64,000 nucleotides of DNA from JABFSM01 sp963762545 (GCA_963762545.1 CAVXLC010000001.1:310001-374000); one strand, 5' to 3'; numbered from the stretch's first letter, positions 40,460 through 52,179 are shown. Notes: generated by a model from the sequence alone, not told the origin. Translations and numbers: made by a program.

Positions 40460-41262
40460 CAGAGAATCCTGAGATCGTGCCAGTAACCCATCGAGCACAT
40501 CCTTATATAGATGTCGCTGAACCCCACCACCAGCAGGCTCACCCAGGCCCAGCGGTGGTGCACCGAGTTGAGACAGGTGACGCAGGCATACGGCGTCTTG
40601 AACGCCTTCCGCCTGGAGAACTGATCCCGGAAGCCGCCGAGCAGGTGGCGCAGCGAGTGGCAGCCGAGGGTATAGCCGCTCAGGCAGGTGACATTCGCGA
40701 CGAGCAGCAGCGTGCCCACTCCGATGCCGAAGCGCTCGACGCCGGTGGCGGGATCGGCCCACCAGAACGCCTTCCAGGCATCGTAGCCCAGGATGAAGAG
40801 GAAGACCACCGCGACGTACATGAAGTAGCGGTGGATGTTCTGGAGGATCAGAGGAAAGTACCGCTCGCCCAGGTAGGTGTTGCGCGGCTCTCCGACACTG
40901 CAGGCCGGCGGGTCGGCCCAGAACGACTTGTAGTAGGAGCCGCGGTAGTAGTAGCAGGTGAAACGGAAGAAAGCCGGGAACGGAAGAATGAGCAGCGCCG
41001 GGCTGAACGGCAGGAACCCCGGCCACCACCCCGGTTTGGGACCCAGGATGGCATGGGGCGAGCTTCCGAAGATTTCCGGGCTGTAGAGCGGCGAGAGGTA
41101 GGGGCCGAACGTGTAGTGGGCGTTCTGCAACGCGGCCCAGGTCGAGTAGATGACGAAGCTGCCCAGAACGACCAGGACGACCAATGGCTTGACCCACCAG
41201 GTATCGGTGCGGTGGGTCTTGAGAAACCGCTGCCGGGTGAGAGGCACGGTCGCGTTGGCCAT
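40459..41262 (-). CDS. sdhC: Succinate dehydrogenase membrane anchor (Sdh1 type)
   Basis: A 267-residue anchor with about five membrane helices (VKPLVVLVVLGSFVIYSTW, FSPALLILPFPAFFRFTCYYY, YFMYVAVVFLFILGYDAW, GIGVGTLLLVANVTCLSGYTLG, WVSLLVVGFSDIYIRM). His residues in FPLILQNIHRYF, GCHSLRHLLGG and LNSVHHRW are haem or quinone candidates. The single long anchor, instead of separate SdhC and SdhD, is the arrangement of mycobacterial Rv0249c. First gene of the operon. Confidence 0.9.
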   Translation of the reverse strand: MANATVPLTRQRFLKTHRTDTWWVKPLVVLVVLGSFVIYSTWAALQNAHYTFGPYLSPLYSPEIFGSSPHAILGPKPGWWPGFLPFSPALLILPFPAFFRFTCYYYRGSYYKSFWADPPACSVGEPRNTYLGERYFPLILQNIHRYFMYVAVVFLFILGYDAWKAFWWADPATGVERFGIGVGTLLLVANVTCLSGYTLGCHSLRHLLGGFRDQFSRRKAFKTPYACVTCLNSVHHRWAWVSLLVVGFSDIYIRMCSMGYWHDLRIL

Positions 41263-41338
41263 GGTGGGGTCTCCGTTCGCGGGCTTGAAAAAGGCACCGT
41301 TAAACTCGAAGGGAGGGGGACAGTCCGCAAGTGCCGAA

Positions 41339-43849
<2,511 letters not shown>

Positions 43850-43870
43850 GGAGACCCCCGAAATAGAAAA

Positions 43871-43923
43871 ATGGCCGTACCCCCCGGCCGATCATTCCGA
43901 TCGGTCGGTCAGGATACGGCCAT
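43871..43923 (-). promoter_or_regulatory. Leader hairpin with T-run upstream of poly-HAMP gene
   Basis: ATGGCCGTA (43871-43879) pairs with TACGGCCAT (43915-43923), with inner CCGATC/GATCGG pairing. On the minus strand the stem is followed at once by TTTTTCTATTTC and then the poly-HAMP start 10 nt later. No gene lies upstream on that strand to need a terminator, so it may be an attenuator. Confidence 0.45.
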
Positions 43924-44070
43924 GATCCGGTTCGTCGCCCCCTCTGGCAGCGGGGCTCCGATCCGCGACGCCATGGCCGGCGTCACCTTGATGTCCCAAT
44001 CTATCACCCAATCCGCGGCCCGCCTACATGACCGGTTGGCGGGAGGCTGCTCCGGCCGGGGCGGCCCGGT

Positions 44071-44099
44071 TTGACAAACGCGTCATGGGGGGGCATGAT
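44071..44099 (+). promoter_or_regulatory. Sigma-70-like promoter of the EF-G paralogue gene
   Basis: Perfect -35 TTGACA (44071-44076), 17-nt spacer, -10 CATGAT (44094-44099). Expected transcription start near 44106, about 23 nt before the GTG start. Confidence 0.65.
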
Positions 44100-44128
44100 C
44101 GGGAATCCCGAGCCCAAAGGAGGCGGCC

Positions 44129-46177
44129 GTGAAGATTTACGGCCCTGACGCTATTCGAAACGTGGCCTTGGTCGGTCACGGAGCGAGTGGCAAGACCACG
44201 CTCGTCGACGCCCTCGCCTTCGTGTCCGGAACGACCCGTCGTCACGGCTCGATCAAGGAAGGCAGCACCCTCACCGATTCTTCTCCCGACGAAATCGAAC
44301 GCAAGCATTCCATTTCACTCGGTGTGGGGTTCGCCGAGTGGATGAACGTCAAGGTCAATCTCCTCGATACGCCGGGCTATCTCGATTTCTTCGGGGAAGT
44401 GGTCTGCGGTCTCTCGGTGGCCGACGCCGCCGTCGTGGTGCTCTCCGGCGTGAGCGGCGTCGAAGTGGGGACCGAGAAGTGCTGGGCCGCCTGCGATCAC
44501 TACCATCTGCCGCGGATCCTGTTCGTGTCCGGGATGGACAAGGAGAACGCGAATTTCGAGCGGGTCTTCAACGACATCCGGGAGCACCTGACTCCCAAGG
44601 TGCTGCCGGTGGAGATCCCGGTCGGAGACGGGCTCACCTTTCGCGGCATCATCAATCTGTTCACCCAGACCTGTCAGCTCTTCAAGCCCGGCTCGAAAGC
44701 CGGCGAGTACGAAGAGGTGCCGGTTCCGCCCGAGTACCAGGAGGCCTTCGGCCGCTACGCGGAGCAGATGACCGAGGCGGTGGCGGCCACCGACGACGCG
44801 CTGCTGGAGAAATACCTGGCGGGGGAAAGCATTCCCCGCGAGGAGGTGGTGCCCGCGATGAAGAAGGCCATGCTGGCGGGCGAGATCGTCCCGCTGTTCT
44901 GCGGCAGCGGCGAGCTGCAGCACGGGGTGCGGGCCCTGCTCACCGAAATGGTCGAGCTGTTTCCCGCGCCCTCGGAGCTCGAGCCGCCGGTCAAGGCGCC
45001 GATGGTGGGGCGGGTGTTCAAGACGATGTCCGAGCCCCACGTGGGCGACGTGTCCATCTTCCGCCTGTACGCCGGCACGCTCCGGACCGGGGAGGAAGTC
45101 TGGAACGCCGAGCACGGCGTGTCGGAGAAGCTCAACCACCTCTCGGTGCAGCAGGGCAAGGAACGCCAGGAAGTGACCGAGCTCTCTCCGGGCGATATCG
45201 GCTCGGTGGCCAAGCTCCGGGACACCCACACCAACGACACCTTCAGCCGGAAGGACCACCCGGTCCGGCTTCCTCCGATCGAATTCCCCGAGGGCGAGGC
45301 GACCAGCGCGGTCCTGGTCAAGCAGCGGGGGGAAGAGGACAAGCTCGCCGCCGGCCTCCACAAGCTCCACGAGGAGGATCCCACCTTCCACTTCGAATAC
45401 AATTCGGAGCTGGGCCAGACGCTGATCCACGGGATGGGCGAACGGCACCTGGAAATCCTGCTGGGCCGGCTGGCCCGCAAGTACGGGGTGCATGCGGAGC
45501 TCACCCGGCCCCGGGTGGCCTATCGGGAAACCTTCCGCGGCATGGCGGAGGGGCAGGGCAAGCACAAGAAGCAGAGCGGCGGGCGCGGGCAGTACGGTGA
45601 CTGCCACATCCGGATCTCGCCGCTGGCCCGCGGCTCCGGCTATGAATTCGTGGACAGCATCGTGGGCGGGGTGATTCCCAACAAGTTCATTCCGGCGGTG
45701 GACAAGGGGGTCCAGGAGGCCATGGCCCGGGGGCCGATCGCCGGGTATCCCTGCGTCGACTTCCGGTGCGAGTGCTACTTCGGCTCGTACCACGACGTCG
45801 ATTCCAGCGAACAGGCGTTCAGGATGGCCGGCATCCTGGCCTTCCGGACGGTGAGCCCCAAGGCCCGTCCGGTGCTACTGGAGCCGGTCATGGCGGTGGA
45901 GGTGTGGTCGCCCTCCGATATTCTGGGCGACGTCTTAGGGGACCTCTCGCCCCGGCGGGCCCAGATTCTGTCCACCGAGCAGGACGGTCGGCTGACCAAG
46001 GTCAACGCGCTGGTGCCCCAGGCCGAGCTGTACCGGTATTCGACCGCGCTCCACTCGATCACCCACGGACGCGGCACCCACCGGGAGCGGTTTCACGGCT
46101 ATGCCGAGGCGCCGGCGGAGGTGGCGGCGAAGGTGAGCGCGGAGCACAAGAAGGAAACGACGGGAGAAGAGGCGTAG
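44129..46177 (+). CDS. Elongation factor G paralogue (EF-G2-like)
   Basis: A 682-residue translational GTPase. G1 is VALVGHGASGKTTLVD, G2 region SIKEGSTLTDSSPDE, G3 LLDTPGYLDF. The G4 guanine-specificity motif NKxD reads SGMD (FVSGMDKENANF). Domain II (APMVGRVFKTMSEPHVGDVSIFRLYAGTL), domain III (LHKLHEEDPTFHFE), domain IV (HGMGERHLEILLGRL, GRGQYGDCHIRISP) and domain V (PVMAVEVWSPSDILGDVLGDLSPRR) are all present. GTG start with AAAGGAGG 5 nt upstream. Probably not the main EF-G, which usually sits with ribosomal protein genes. udk follows 3 nt after its stop. Confidence 0.92.
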   Translation: MKIYGPDAIRNVALVGHGASGKTTLVDALAFVSGTTRRHGSIKEGSTLTDSSPDEIERKHSISLGVGFAEWMNVKVNLLDTPGYLDFFGEVVCGLSVADAAVVVLSGVSGVEVGTEKCWAACDHYHLPRILFVSGMDKENANFERVFNDIREHLTPKVLPVEIPVGDGLTFRGIINLFTQTCQLFKPGSKAGEYEEVPVPPEYQEAFGRYAEQMTEAVAATDDALLEKYLAGESIPREEVVPAMKKAMLAGEIVPLFCGSGELQHGVRALLTEMVELFPAPSELEPPVKAPMVGRVFKTMSEPHVGDVSIFRLYAGTLRTGEEVWNAEHGVSEKLNHLSVQQGKERQEVTELSPGDIGSVAKLRDTHTNDTFSRKDHPVRLPPIEFPEGEATSAVLVKQRGEEDKLAAGLHKLHEEDPTFHFEYNSELGQTLIHGMGERHLEILLGRLARKYGVHAELTRPRVAYRETFRGMAEGQGKHKKQSGGRGQYGDCHIRISPLARGSGYEFVDSIVGGVIPNKFIPAVDKGVQEAMARGPIAGYPCVDFRCECYFGSYHDVDSSEQAFRMAGILAFRTVSPKARPVLLEPVMAVEVWSPSDILGDVLGDLSPRRAQILSTEQDGRLTKVNALVPQAELYRYSTALHSITHGRGTHRERFHGYAEAPAEVAAKVSAEHKKETTGEEA

Positions 46178-46180
46178 GCC

Positions 46181-46828
46181 GTGCCCGAGCGGCCGCTGAT
46201 CATCGGGGTGGTGGGCGGGTCGGGGTCCGGCAAGACGACCGTGACCCGGGCCATCTACGATATGGACGGGGTGGATGCGGCGTTCATCGACCAGGATGCC
46301 TACTACCGCGACCTGTCGCACCTGCCGCTGGAGGATCGCAAGCGGGTCAACTACGATCACCCCGATGCGTTCGATACCGAACTGCTGGTGACGCAGCTCG
46401 GCGGCCTCGCGCGGGGCGAGGCGATCGACAAGCCGACCTACGACTACGCCGCGCATACCCGGGCCACCCTCACCCAGCGGGTCGAACCCCGCCATGTGAT
46501 CCTGGTGGACGGCATCCTGCTCTTCGCCGACGACCGCCTCCGCGCGCTGTTCGACATCAAGATCTACGTGGACGTGGCCGAAGACGTGCGCTTCATCCGG
46601 CGGCTGCAGCGGGACGTCGCCGAGCGCGGGCGCAGCATGGACGACGTGATCCGGCAATACCTGGCCACGGTCCGGCCGATGCATCTGGAATTCATCGAGC
46701 CGTCCAAGCGCTACGCCGACATCATCATCCCCGAGGGCGGCCACAACAAGATCGGTGTGGAGATGATCCAGGCGAGGGTGCGGCACGAGATCCAGCGACG
46801 GCGCGGTGGCACGGAGCCAGGAGGCTAA
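46181..46828 (+). CDS. udk: Uridine kinase
   Basis: A 215-residue P-loop nucleoside kinase of the uridine/cytidine kinase type. Walker A is GVVGGSGSGKTTVTRAI, the substrate motif FIDQDAYYRDLSHL, then NYDHPDAFDTELL, PTYDYAAHTR and the LID region RRLQRDVAERGRSMDDVIRQY. It phosphorylates uridine or cytidine in pyrimidine salvage. GTG start 3 nt after the EF-G paralogue stop, so likely cotranscribed. Its stop lies inside a short ACGCTAAG-type repeat. Confidence 0.95.
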   Translation: MPERPLIIGVVGGSGSGKTTVTRAIYDMDGVDAAFIDQDAYYRDLSHLPLEDRKRVNYDHPDAFDTELLVTQLGGLARGEAIDKPTYDYAAHTRATLTQRVEPRHVILVDGILLFADDRLRALFDIKIYVDVAEDVRFIRRLQRDVAERGRSMDDVIRQYLATVRPMHLEFIEPSKRYADIIIPEGGHNKIGVEMIQARVRHEIQRRRGGTEPGG

Positions 46829-46848
46829 GACGCTAGGACGCTAAGAGG
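46821..46848. repeat. Degenerate tandem GACGCTAAGA repeat
   Basis: GAGGCTAAGA-CGCTAGGA-CGCTAAGAGG: about three imperfect 8-9 nt units overlapping the udk stop codon. Simple direct repeat, no hairpin. Confidence 0.6.
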
Positions 46849-46860
46849 CCCAAACGCGCA

Positions 46861-48630
46861 CTAGGGTACCGCGATGGTCACTCGATAGACCTGCCCCCCT
46901 TTGACCGCGAGGAGGCGCAGGGTGTGGGGGTCCAGGAATCGCACCACGTTCGAATTGGCCTCGAAGATGTCCTCGTAGATCGGTCCCGGCTTCCCATCCA
47001 CGATCACCTGGTACCCCTTGCCGGCCCAATTGATCAGCGCGAAATGCTTGCCGTCGGGACTGAACACCGGGAACTCCAGGCTGGTGCCGCGCGCGACTTC
47101 CTGGCCGCCCAGCATGACGACGTGGGCGTTGGTGCCGTCGGACTTGGGGTAGACATAGGCTAGCCGCCCGTCGGGGCTGTACATGACCGGCGGAGGCAGG
47201 ACCTGGGGCCGCTGGCGCGAGGTGAAATCACCGACGCTGGGCAGCGGCGTGGCGGTACCGTCGATCACCAGCTCGCACTTGCTGTAGTTGGTGCACCCGG
47301 CCCAGACGCTGTGCTTGCCATCGGCGCTGAAGGCCAGAGAATTCCCGATCAGGTTCACGTAGTGCGGGCTGGCCTTGCCGTCCACCACGAACGAGAACCC
47401 GCCCCCCTGGGACTGATAGGCCTCGTAGCCGAACCGGCTCCCGTCGGCGCTCCACACGAAGTTCTTGGCCGTGTTCACCATGTCGCCTTCCTGCCCGTCG
47501 ACCACAACAAAGTTGGCGACCGGCTTCTTCATGCCGACGAAGAAGGCGCGCTTGTTGTCGGGGCCGAAGGCCATCTGGCCCACCGCGTCGTACGAAATGC
47601 TGGCCTTGCCGTCGATCACCGCGGCCACCCCGCCGGGCACCGGCTTGACGTAGGCGTACTTGCTCCCGTCCGGGCTGAATACGAGGTAGATGACCGGGGC
47701 AATACCGTTCCGCGCGGGGGGACCGGCGAAGGCCACGGTTTCCGGGGCGACCAGCTGGTCGCCGATGTAGAGCTGCTCCGTGTAGGGTCCCTTGCCGCTG
47801 TAGCCCTGGTATCCCACCCGACCATTGGACGCGATCACCAGGTTGTGCAGCCCGGAGCTGGTGACCACGTTGGGCCTCGGCGTCAGGGCCACGCCGTCGG
47901 TCACCACCACGCTGTTGGCGCCGCTCCGGCCGATGTAGGCGTAGTGCTGGTGGTTGCTGTTGAACACCAACCCGGTCACCTGGTCGAACGCAGGCCCCGG
48001 GACGTTGTTGGTGAACACGTGCCACTTGGTGTCCGGCGTCGTGGCGGCATAGATGAGCTTCTCGGCGGCGAAGCCGAGCTGGGACGCATCGATCTGTCCC
48101 ACCAGCGGCCCCTTCCCCCCGTCCAGGAAGGCGTGAGTGGCGCCGCCGCCTTCGATGGCGACGACCACGTGGTGGGCGCCGCTCGGGCTGAACAGGAAAG
48201 TATGGGTCCGGAACGACATGCCGTTGTTCCAGGGGTCGAGGCCCAGGGTGGCGCCGCCCTGGCTGGTGGCGATGATGGTGAAGGCGACCTTGCCGTCCAC
48301 CACGGCGAGGAGCTGGGCGCCCAGCCGGGCGGCGTAGGCGGAGTGGGCGCCGTCGGGGCTCCAGGCAATGTCGTCGCGGTCCGAGGCGCCGTTGCTGCTG
48401 CCGGCCTGGTCGAAGTCCGGCCCGGCGACGCCATCCAGGAACACGACCGAGCGGCTGCCGTGCGCCCCGGCCGTGGCCAGGTGCCCGCCATCGGGACTGA
48501 CGGAATACTGCCCGACCGCGAGCTTCGGGCCGATCGGAGTCTCGGTGACGCCGGCTTGCCGCCCGACGATAGGGAATGGGAGGACGCCCAGCGCGAACCC
48601 GATGCAGGCCAGCCGAACCGTGCGATTCAT
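46861..48630 (-). CDS. Secreted WD40/TolB-like beta-propeller protein
   Basis: A 589-residue secreted protein with a signal peptide (MNRTVRLACIGFALGVLPFPIVGRQAG). The mature part is built of repeated blades of the form FSPDGxxxAYV or SADGSRFGYEA paired with VVVDGxxGP strands (PDGGHLATAGAHGSRSVVFLDG, DGAHSAYAARLG, FGPDNKRAFFVGM, SPDGRLAYVYPKSDG). That is about ten blades, so possibly two propellers. There is no catalytic motif; probably a binding or scaffold protein of the periplasm or surface. It faces the S9 peptidase gene divergently with 98 nt between starts. Confidence 0.85.
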   Translation of the reverse strand: MNRTVRLACIGFALGVLPFPIVGRQAGVTETPIGPKLAVGQYSVSPDGGHLATAGAHGSRSVVFLDGVAGPDFDQAGSSNGASDRDDIAWSPDGAHSAYAARLGAQLLAVVDGKVAFTIIATSQGGATLGLDPWNNGMSFRTHTFLFSPSGAHHVVVAIEGGGATHAFLDGGKGPLVGQIDASQLGFAAEKLIYAATTPDTKWHVFTNNVPGPAFDQVTGLVFNSNHQHYAYIGRSGANSVVVTDGVALTPRPNVVTSSGLHNLVIASNGRVGYQGYSGKGPYTEQLYIGDQLVAPETVAFAGPPARNGIAPVIYLVFSPDGSKYAYVKPVPGGVAAVIDGKASISYDAVGQMAFGPDNKRAFFVGMKKPVANFVVVDGQEGDMVNTAKNFVWSADGSRFGYEAYQSQGGGFSFVVDGKASPHYVNLIGNSLAFSADGKHSVWAGCTNYSKCELVIDGTATPLPSVGDFTSRQRPQVLPPPVMYSPDGRLAYVYPKSDGTNAHVVMLGGQEVARGTSLEFPVFSPDGKHFALINWAGKGYQVIVDGKPGPIYEDIFEANSNVVRFLDPHTLRLLAVKGGQVYRVTIAVP

Positions 48631-48728
48631 GATGCCCTTTCCTGCGTGAGCCCGTTCCGGAAACGCAGATAATACCGAATCCCGGGGGCGGCGCTAGATT
48701 GATTGATCCGCTCCCACAGAGGTCTTCG

Positions 48729-50771
48729 ATGCGCCCCTTCGTCCTGCTGGCGATTGCCGCCGGCTCCGCCGTTCTGCCGCTCCGCGCCCAGGAGCGGCCC
48801 TCCGACACGCTGCTCACCGTGGGCCGCTATCTCGACTACGAGACCGTGAGCGACCCGCGGCCCTCGCCCGACGGGTCCCAGGTGATCTTCTCCCGCCGGT
48901 CGGTGGACAAGATGAAGGACAATTTTGATTCCGCGCTCTGGATCATGAACGCGGACGGGTCCCGGATGCGCTTCCTGGTGAAAGGCTCCAACCCCGCCTG
49001 GTCACCGGACGGCACCCGGATCGCCTACCTGGCCGAGGGAGAGCCCGGCGGCAGCCAGATCTTCGTGCGTTTCATGGACGCCGAAGGCGCGGCGACCCAG
49101 GTGACCCACGTTGCCAAGAGCCCGGGAGCCCTCCGCTGGTCTCCCGACGGGAAGTCGATCGGCTTCGCCATGCTGGTGCCCAAGGATGTCACCTGGCGGA
49201 TCGACCTCCCCGCCGCTCCCGCGGGCGCCCAGTGGACCAAGGCGCCGCGCATCGTGGACAATCTGATCTACCGGTCCGACCGCACCGGCTACCTGGATCC
49301 GGCGTTCAGCCACATCTTCGTGGTTCCCGCCACCGGGGGGACCCCGCGCCCGTTAACCCGGGGAGACTGGAATGCCGGGCGCGGCGGATGGGACTGGCTG
49401 CCGGACGGAAAGACGATCATTGTGGCCGGCAACGACTCGTCGGACGCGGAGCTGATGTATCAGCGATCCAACCTGTACGCGATCGATGTGATGAGCGGCG
49501 CCAAGCGCCGCCTCACCGCGCGGGCGGGCCAGTGGGGCAATCCCGTGGTCTCGCCCGACGGCAAGCTGATCGCGTTCGAGGGATTCCCGGCGGCGGGGCC
49601 GTCCAGCTATCACGCCGCCGATCTGTACACCATCGCCCCCGACGGCAGCGGCATGACGCTGCGCAGCGCCGGACTCGATCGCGACCCGGGCGACGTGAGC
49701 TGGTCGGCCGACGGCAAGGGGCTCTACTTCGACGTGCAGGACCGCGGCACCAGCAACCTCTGGTTCGTGGCGCTCGGAGCGGCCCCGCGCCAGATCACCA
49801 CGGGAACCCATCTCATCAGCGGCGCCGCGATCACGAAGAACGGCACGGTGTTCGCGGTCCGCACCAACTACACCCGGCCGCCCGACCTGGTCCGGTTGGA
49901 TGTCAAGAAGCCGGCCGAGCTGGCGCAGCTCACCGACGTCAACGCCGACCTCCTGACCGGCACCCGCCTCGGCGAGGTGGAAGAGATCTGGTACACCTCG
50001 AGCGGCGGCGCCCGGATCCAGGGCTGGGTGGTCAAGCCGCCGTCCTTCGATCCCTCGCGGAAGTATCCGCTGATTTTCGAGATTCACGGGGGCCCGCACG
50101 GGAACTACAACACCGGGTTCAACTTCTCGTTCCAGAATTTTGCCGCCAACGGCTTCGTGGTGCTCTATACCAATCCGCGGGGCAGCACCGGCTACGGCAC
50201 CGCGTTCGGCAACGCGATCATGCACGACTACCCCGGGGTGGACTACGACGACCTGATGGCCGGCGTCGACACGGTGATCGGGCGGGGCTACATCAACACC
50301 GCGCAGATGTACGTGGGCGGCTGCTCGGGCGGCGGCGTGCTGTCCAGCTGGGTCATCGGGCACACCGACCGTTTTGCCGCGGCGGCGGTCCGTTGCCCGG
50401 TCATCGACTGGCTGGCCTTCGCGGGCGAGACCGACATCCCGCTGTTCACCTACAATTTCTTCGAGAAGCCGTTCTGGGAAGACCCGGCCCCGTGGCTCAA
50501 GCACTCCAGCCTCATGTACGTCGGGAACGTGAAGACCCCGACCATGCTGATGACCGGCGTGCTCGACCAGCGCACCCCCATGCCGCAGACCGAGGAGTTC
50601 TACTCGGCGCTCAAGATGCGCGGCGTGCCGGCGGTGCTGCTCCGGTTCGAGAATGAGTGGCACGGCACCGGCTCCCGGCCGTCGAACTGGATGCGGACCC
50701 AGCTGTATATGATGAGCTGGTACCGGAAATGGGGGGAGAAGATGACCCCCGCGGTCGGGGGGAACCCCTGA
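48729..50771 (+). CDS. S9-family (prolyl oligopeptidase-like) secreted peptidase
   Basis: A 680-residue serine peptidase. ATG 48729 starts a signal peptide (MRPFVLLAIAAGSAVLPLRAQ). An N-terminal beta-propeller of TolB-type blades (SPDGSQVIFSRRS, WSPDGTRIAYLAEG, WSPDGKSIGFAM, SADGKGLYFDV) gates a C-terminal alpha/beta-hydrolase domain. The nucleophile elbow is VGGCSGGGVLS (GxSxG kept, though the usual GGSYGG reads GCSGGG), the acid is in TGVLDQRTPMPQ and the His in NEWHGTG. Oxyanion region: EIHGGPHGNYN. It cleaves peptides, probably as an acylaminoacyl- or dipeptidyl-type enzyme in the periplasm. Followed by a strong terminator. Confidence 0.93.
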   Translation: MRPFVLLAIAAGSAVLPLRAQERPSDTLLTVGRYLDYETVSDPRPSPDGSQVIFSRRSVDKMKDNFDSALWIMNADGSRMRFLVKGSNPAWSPDGTRIAYLAEGEPGGSQIFVRFMDAEGAATQVTHVAKSPGALRWSPDGKSIGFAMLVPKDVTWRIDLPAAPAGAQWTKAPRIVDNLIYRSDRTGYLDPAFSHIFVVPATGGTPRPLTRGDWNAGRGGWDWLPDGKTIIVAGNDSSDAELMYQRSNLYAIDVMSGAKRRLTARAGQWGNPVVSPDGKLIAFEGFPAAGPSSYHAADLYTIAPDGSGMTLRSAGLDRDPGDVSWSADGKGLYFDVQDRGTSNLWFVALGAAPRQITTGTHLISGAAITKNGTVFAVRTNYTRPPDLVRLDVKKPAELAQLTDVNADLLTGTRLGEVEEIWYTSSGGARIQGWVVKPPSFDPSRKYPLIFEIHGGPHGNYNTGFNFSFQNFAANGFVVLYTNPRGSTGYGTAFGNAIMHDYPGVDYDDLMAGVDTVIGRGYINTAQMYVGGCSGGGVLSSWVIGHTDRFAAAAVRCPVIDWLAFAGETDIPLFTYNFFEKPFWEDPAPWLKHSSLMYVGNVKTPTMLMTGVLDQRTPMPQTEEFYSALKMRGVPAVLLRFENEWHGTGSRPSNWMRTQLYMMSWYRKWGEKMTPAVGGNP

Positions 50772-50820
50772 TCGGGCGGCGAGGCGCGGCGTAAGCAACC
50801 CGCGATAGCAGCAGAACGCA

Positions 50821-50892
50821 GAGGTGGGAGGGAAGCAGAAGGCGGGAATGAACCACTCACCGCCCCGTGCCCCCCTCCCACCTCGATTTTTT
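50821..50892 (+). terminator. Intrinsic terminator after the S9 peptidase
   Basis: Arms GAGGTGGGAGGG (50821-50832) and CCCTCCCACCTC (50873-50884), perfect over 12 bp, then GA and eight T. The loop of 40 nt is long. Confidence 0.75.
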
Positions 50893-50910
50893 TTCTTCCT
50901 GCCCTGCGGG

Positions 50911-52089
50911 TTACGGCAGCTTGTAGCGCTGCAGGTACTGCAGGTCGTCCTCGTCGGTCCGGGCCACGTACACCGTGCCCTTGCCGAAGCCCACCACCCG
51001 GCTGTTCGGGTTGAGCACCACCTTCTTGACGAGCGCGCCGGTCCGATCGAACACATCGTAGGCCGGAACCTTGTCACTCGCCGGGCGGGTCCGGAGCACC
51101 CAGACCTGTCCATCGGGCGTGGCGAGGACCGAGCCCCGGCCGCTGAACGGCGGCATCGTCTCGGAGAACTCGGGATCGGGTTGCTGGATGCTCGGGGCCG
51201 GCCCGCTCCGGCTCCCGCCGCCGGGACCACCGATGGTGATCTGCATCCGCGGCCCCTTGGCGAGGTTTTCCTTGTAGAGCGCCTTGTCCGCCTCGGTGAC
51301 CTTGATCGGAGCGTACGGTTGGGCCGGTCCGACGACCGGCTTGCCCCCGCCGAGCCAGAGGACCCGGTAGGGCGACGGCACCAGCCGCGCCACGCGCCCG
51401 TCGCCGGCCACATCCCAGGTCTCGGCGGGCGCCCACACCTTGCCGCCGCCGATCCGGACCGTGAACCGGCCGCTGCCGCCCGACGAGACCGCGCTGCCGG
51501 CCGGCTGGGTCACGAAGCCGACGGTATCGAACGTCGGTTTGACCCGGTCCCAGCGCATGATGGGTACCGAGTCGGCGGTGCCGCCGGTCGGAGTAAAGGG
51601 CGACCCCTCGAAGTAGATCCGGCCCTGCGCATCCGCCCCGCGCGGGAGGGTAATTCCGAAGGAGACGACGGGTCCGCCCCCGCCGCCCGGGGGAGCCGAC
51701 GGCCGCGGCATCTCGAGCAGCGCGCCGGGCTTGCCCTCCGGGCTGATGGTCAGGAACCGGCGTCCGGCGACATCGTACAACAGCGTCTCGCCGCTCGGGA
51801 GCCCGAGCAGATTGAACGGAAGGCCGTACTCGCCGGGGCCCTGCCCCTCCCGCCCCACCTTGGTCATGGTGCCGGCGGCCAGGTCCACCAGCTGGACCAC
51901 CTTGTCCTGCTGATCCACGACCAGCACCTTGCCTGAGAGCAGCTCGCGGACGGCGGTAACCCGGGTGAAGGACTCCTTCGTCTCGGCGTCGGGTTTACCC
52001 AGCGCGATCTTCTGCTGCGAGACTGCGGATGAAGTGACGGCCAGGGCCGCCAGGGCGCCCGCGAACACCGGAAAACGGGTCTGACGCAC
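50911..52089 (-). CDS. Secreted six-bladed beta-propeller-like protein
   Basis: A 392-residue protein. GTG 52089 with GAGGGAG upstream starts a signal peptide (RQTRFPVFAGALAALAVTSSAVSQ); the open frame upstream is not supported. Propeller-type strands: VTAVRELLSGKVLVVDQQDKVVQLVD, KVGREGQGPGEYGLPFNLLGL (a GREGxGPGEF motif typical of 6-bladed propellers next to SusD or TonB systems elsewhere), LLYDVAGRRFLTIS, GQVWVLRTRPA and a last blade YDVFDRTGALVKKVVLNPNSRVVGFGKGTVYVAR. An unusual Gly/Pro-rich loop (SAPPGGGGGP) interrupts one blade. Ligand unknown. Confidence 0.82.
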   Translation of the reverse strand: MRQTRFPVFAGALAALAVTSSAVSQQKIALGKPDAETKESFTRVTAVRELLSGKVLVVDQQDKVVQLVDLAAGTMTKVGREGQGPGEYGLPFNLLGLPSGETLLYDVAGRRFLTISPEGKPGALLEMPRPSAPPGGGGGPVVSFGITLPRGADAQGRIYFEGSPFTPTGGTADSVPIMRWDRVKPTFDTVGFVTQPAGSAVSSGGSGRFTVRIGGGKVWAPAETWDVAGDGRVARLVPSPYRVLWLGGGKPVVGPAQPYAPIKVTEADKALYKENLAKGPRMQITIGGPGGGSRSGPAPSIQQPDPEFSETMPPFSGRGSVLATPDGQVWVLRTRPASDKVPAYDVFDRTGALVKKVVLNPNSRVVGFGKGTVYVARTDEDDLQYLQRYKLP

Positions 52090-52179
52090 GAAGTGCTCCC
52101 TCGATGGAAGTGATTGGAACCGGAGAGAAGATGCTCCGACCCTCGGGATGGTCGCGGCCGGGGCTATTTTCGGGGCCTG

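Noticed and set aside
43907..43922. Four-codon mini-ORF (M-A-V-S-stop) in the poly-HAMP leader
   Set aside because: No ribosome site; probably a by-product of the hairpin sequence.
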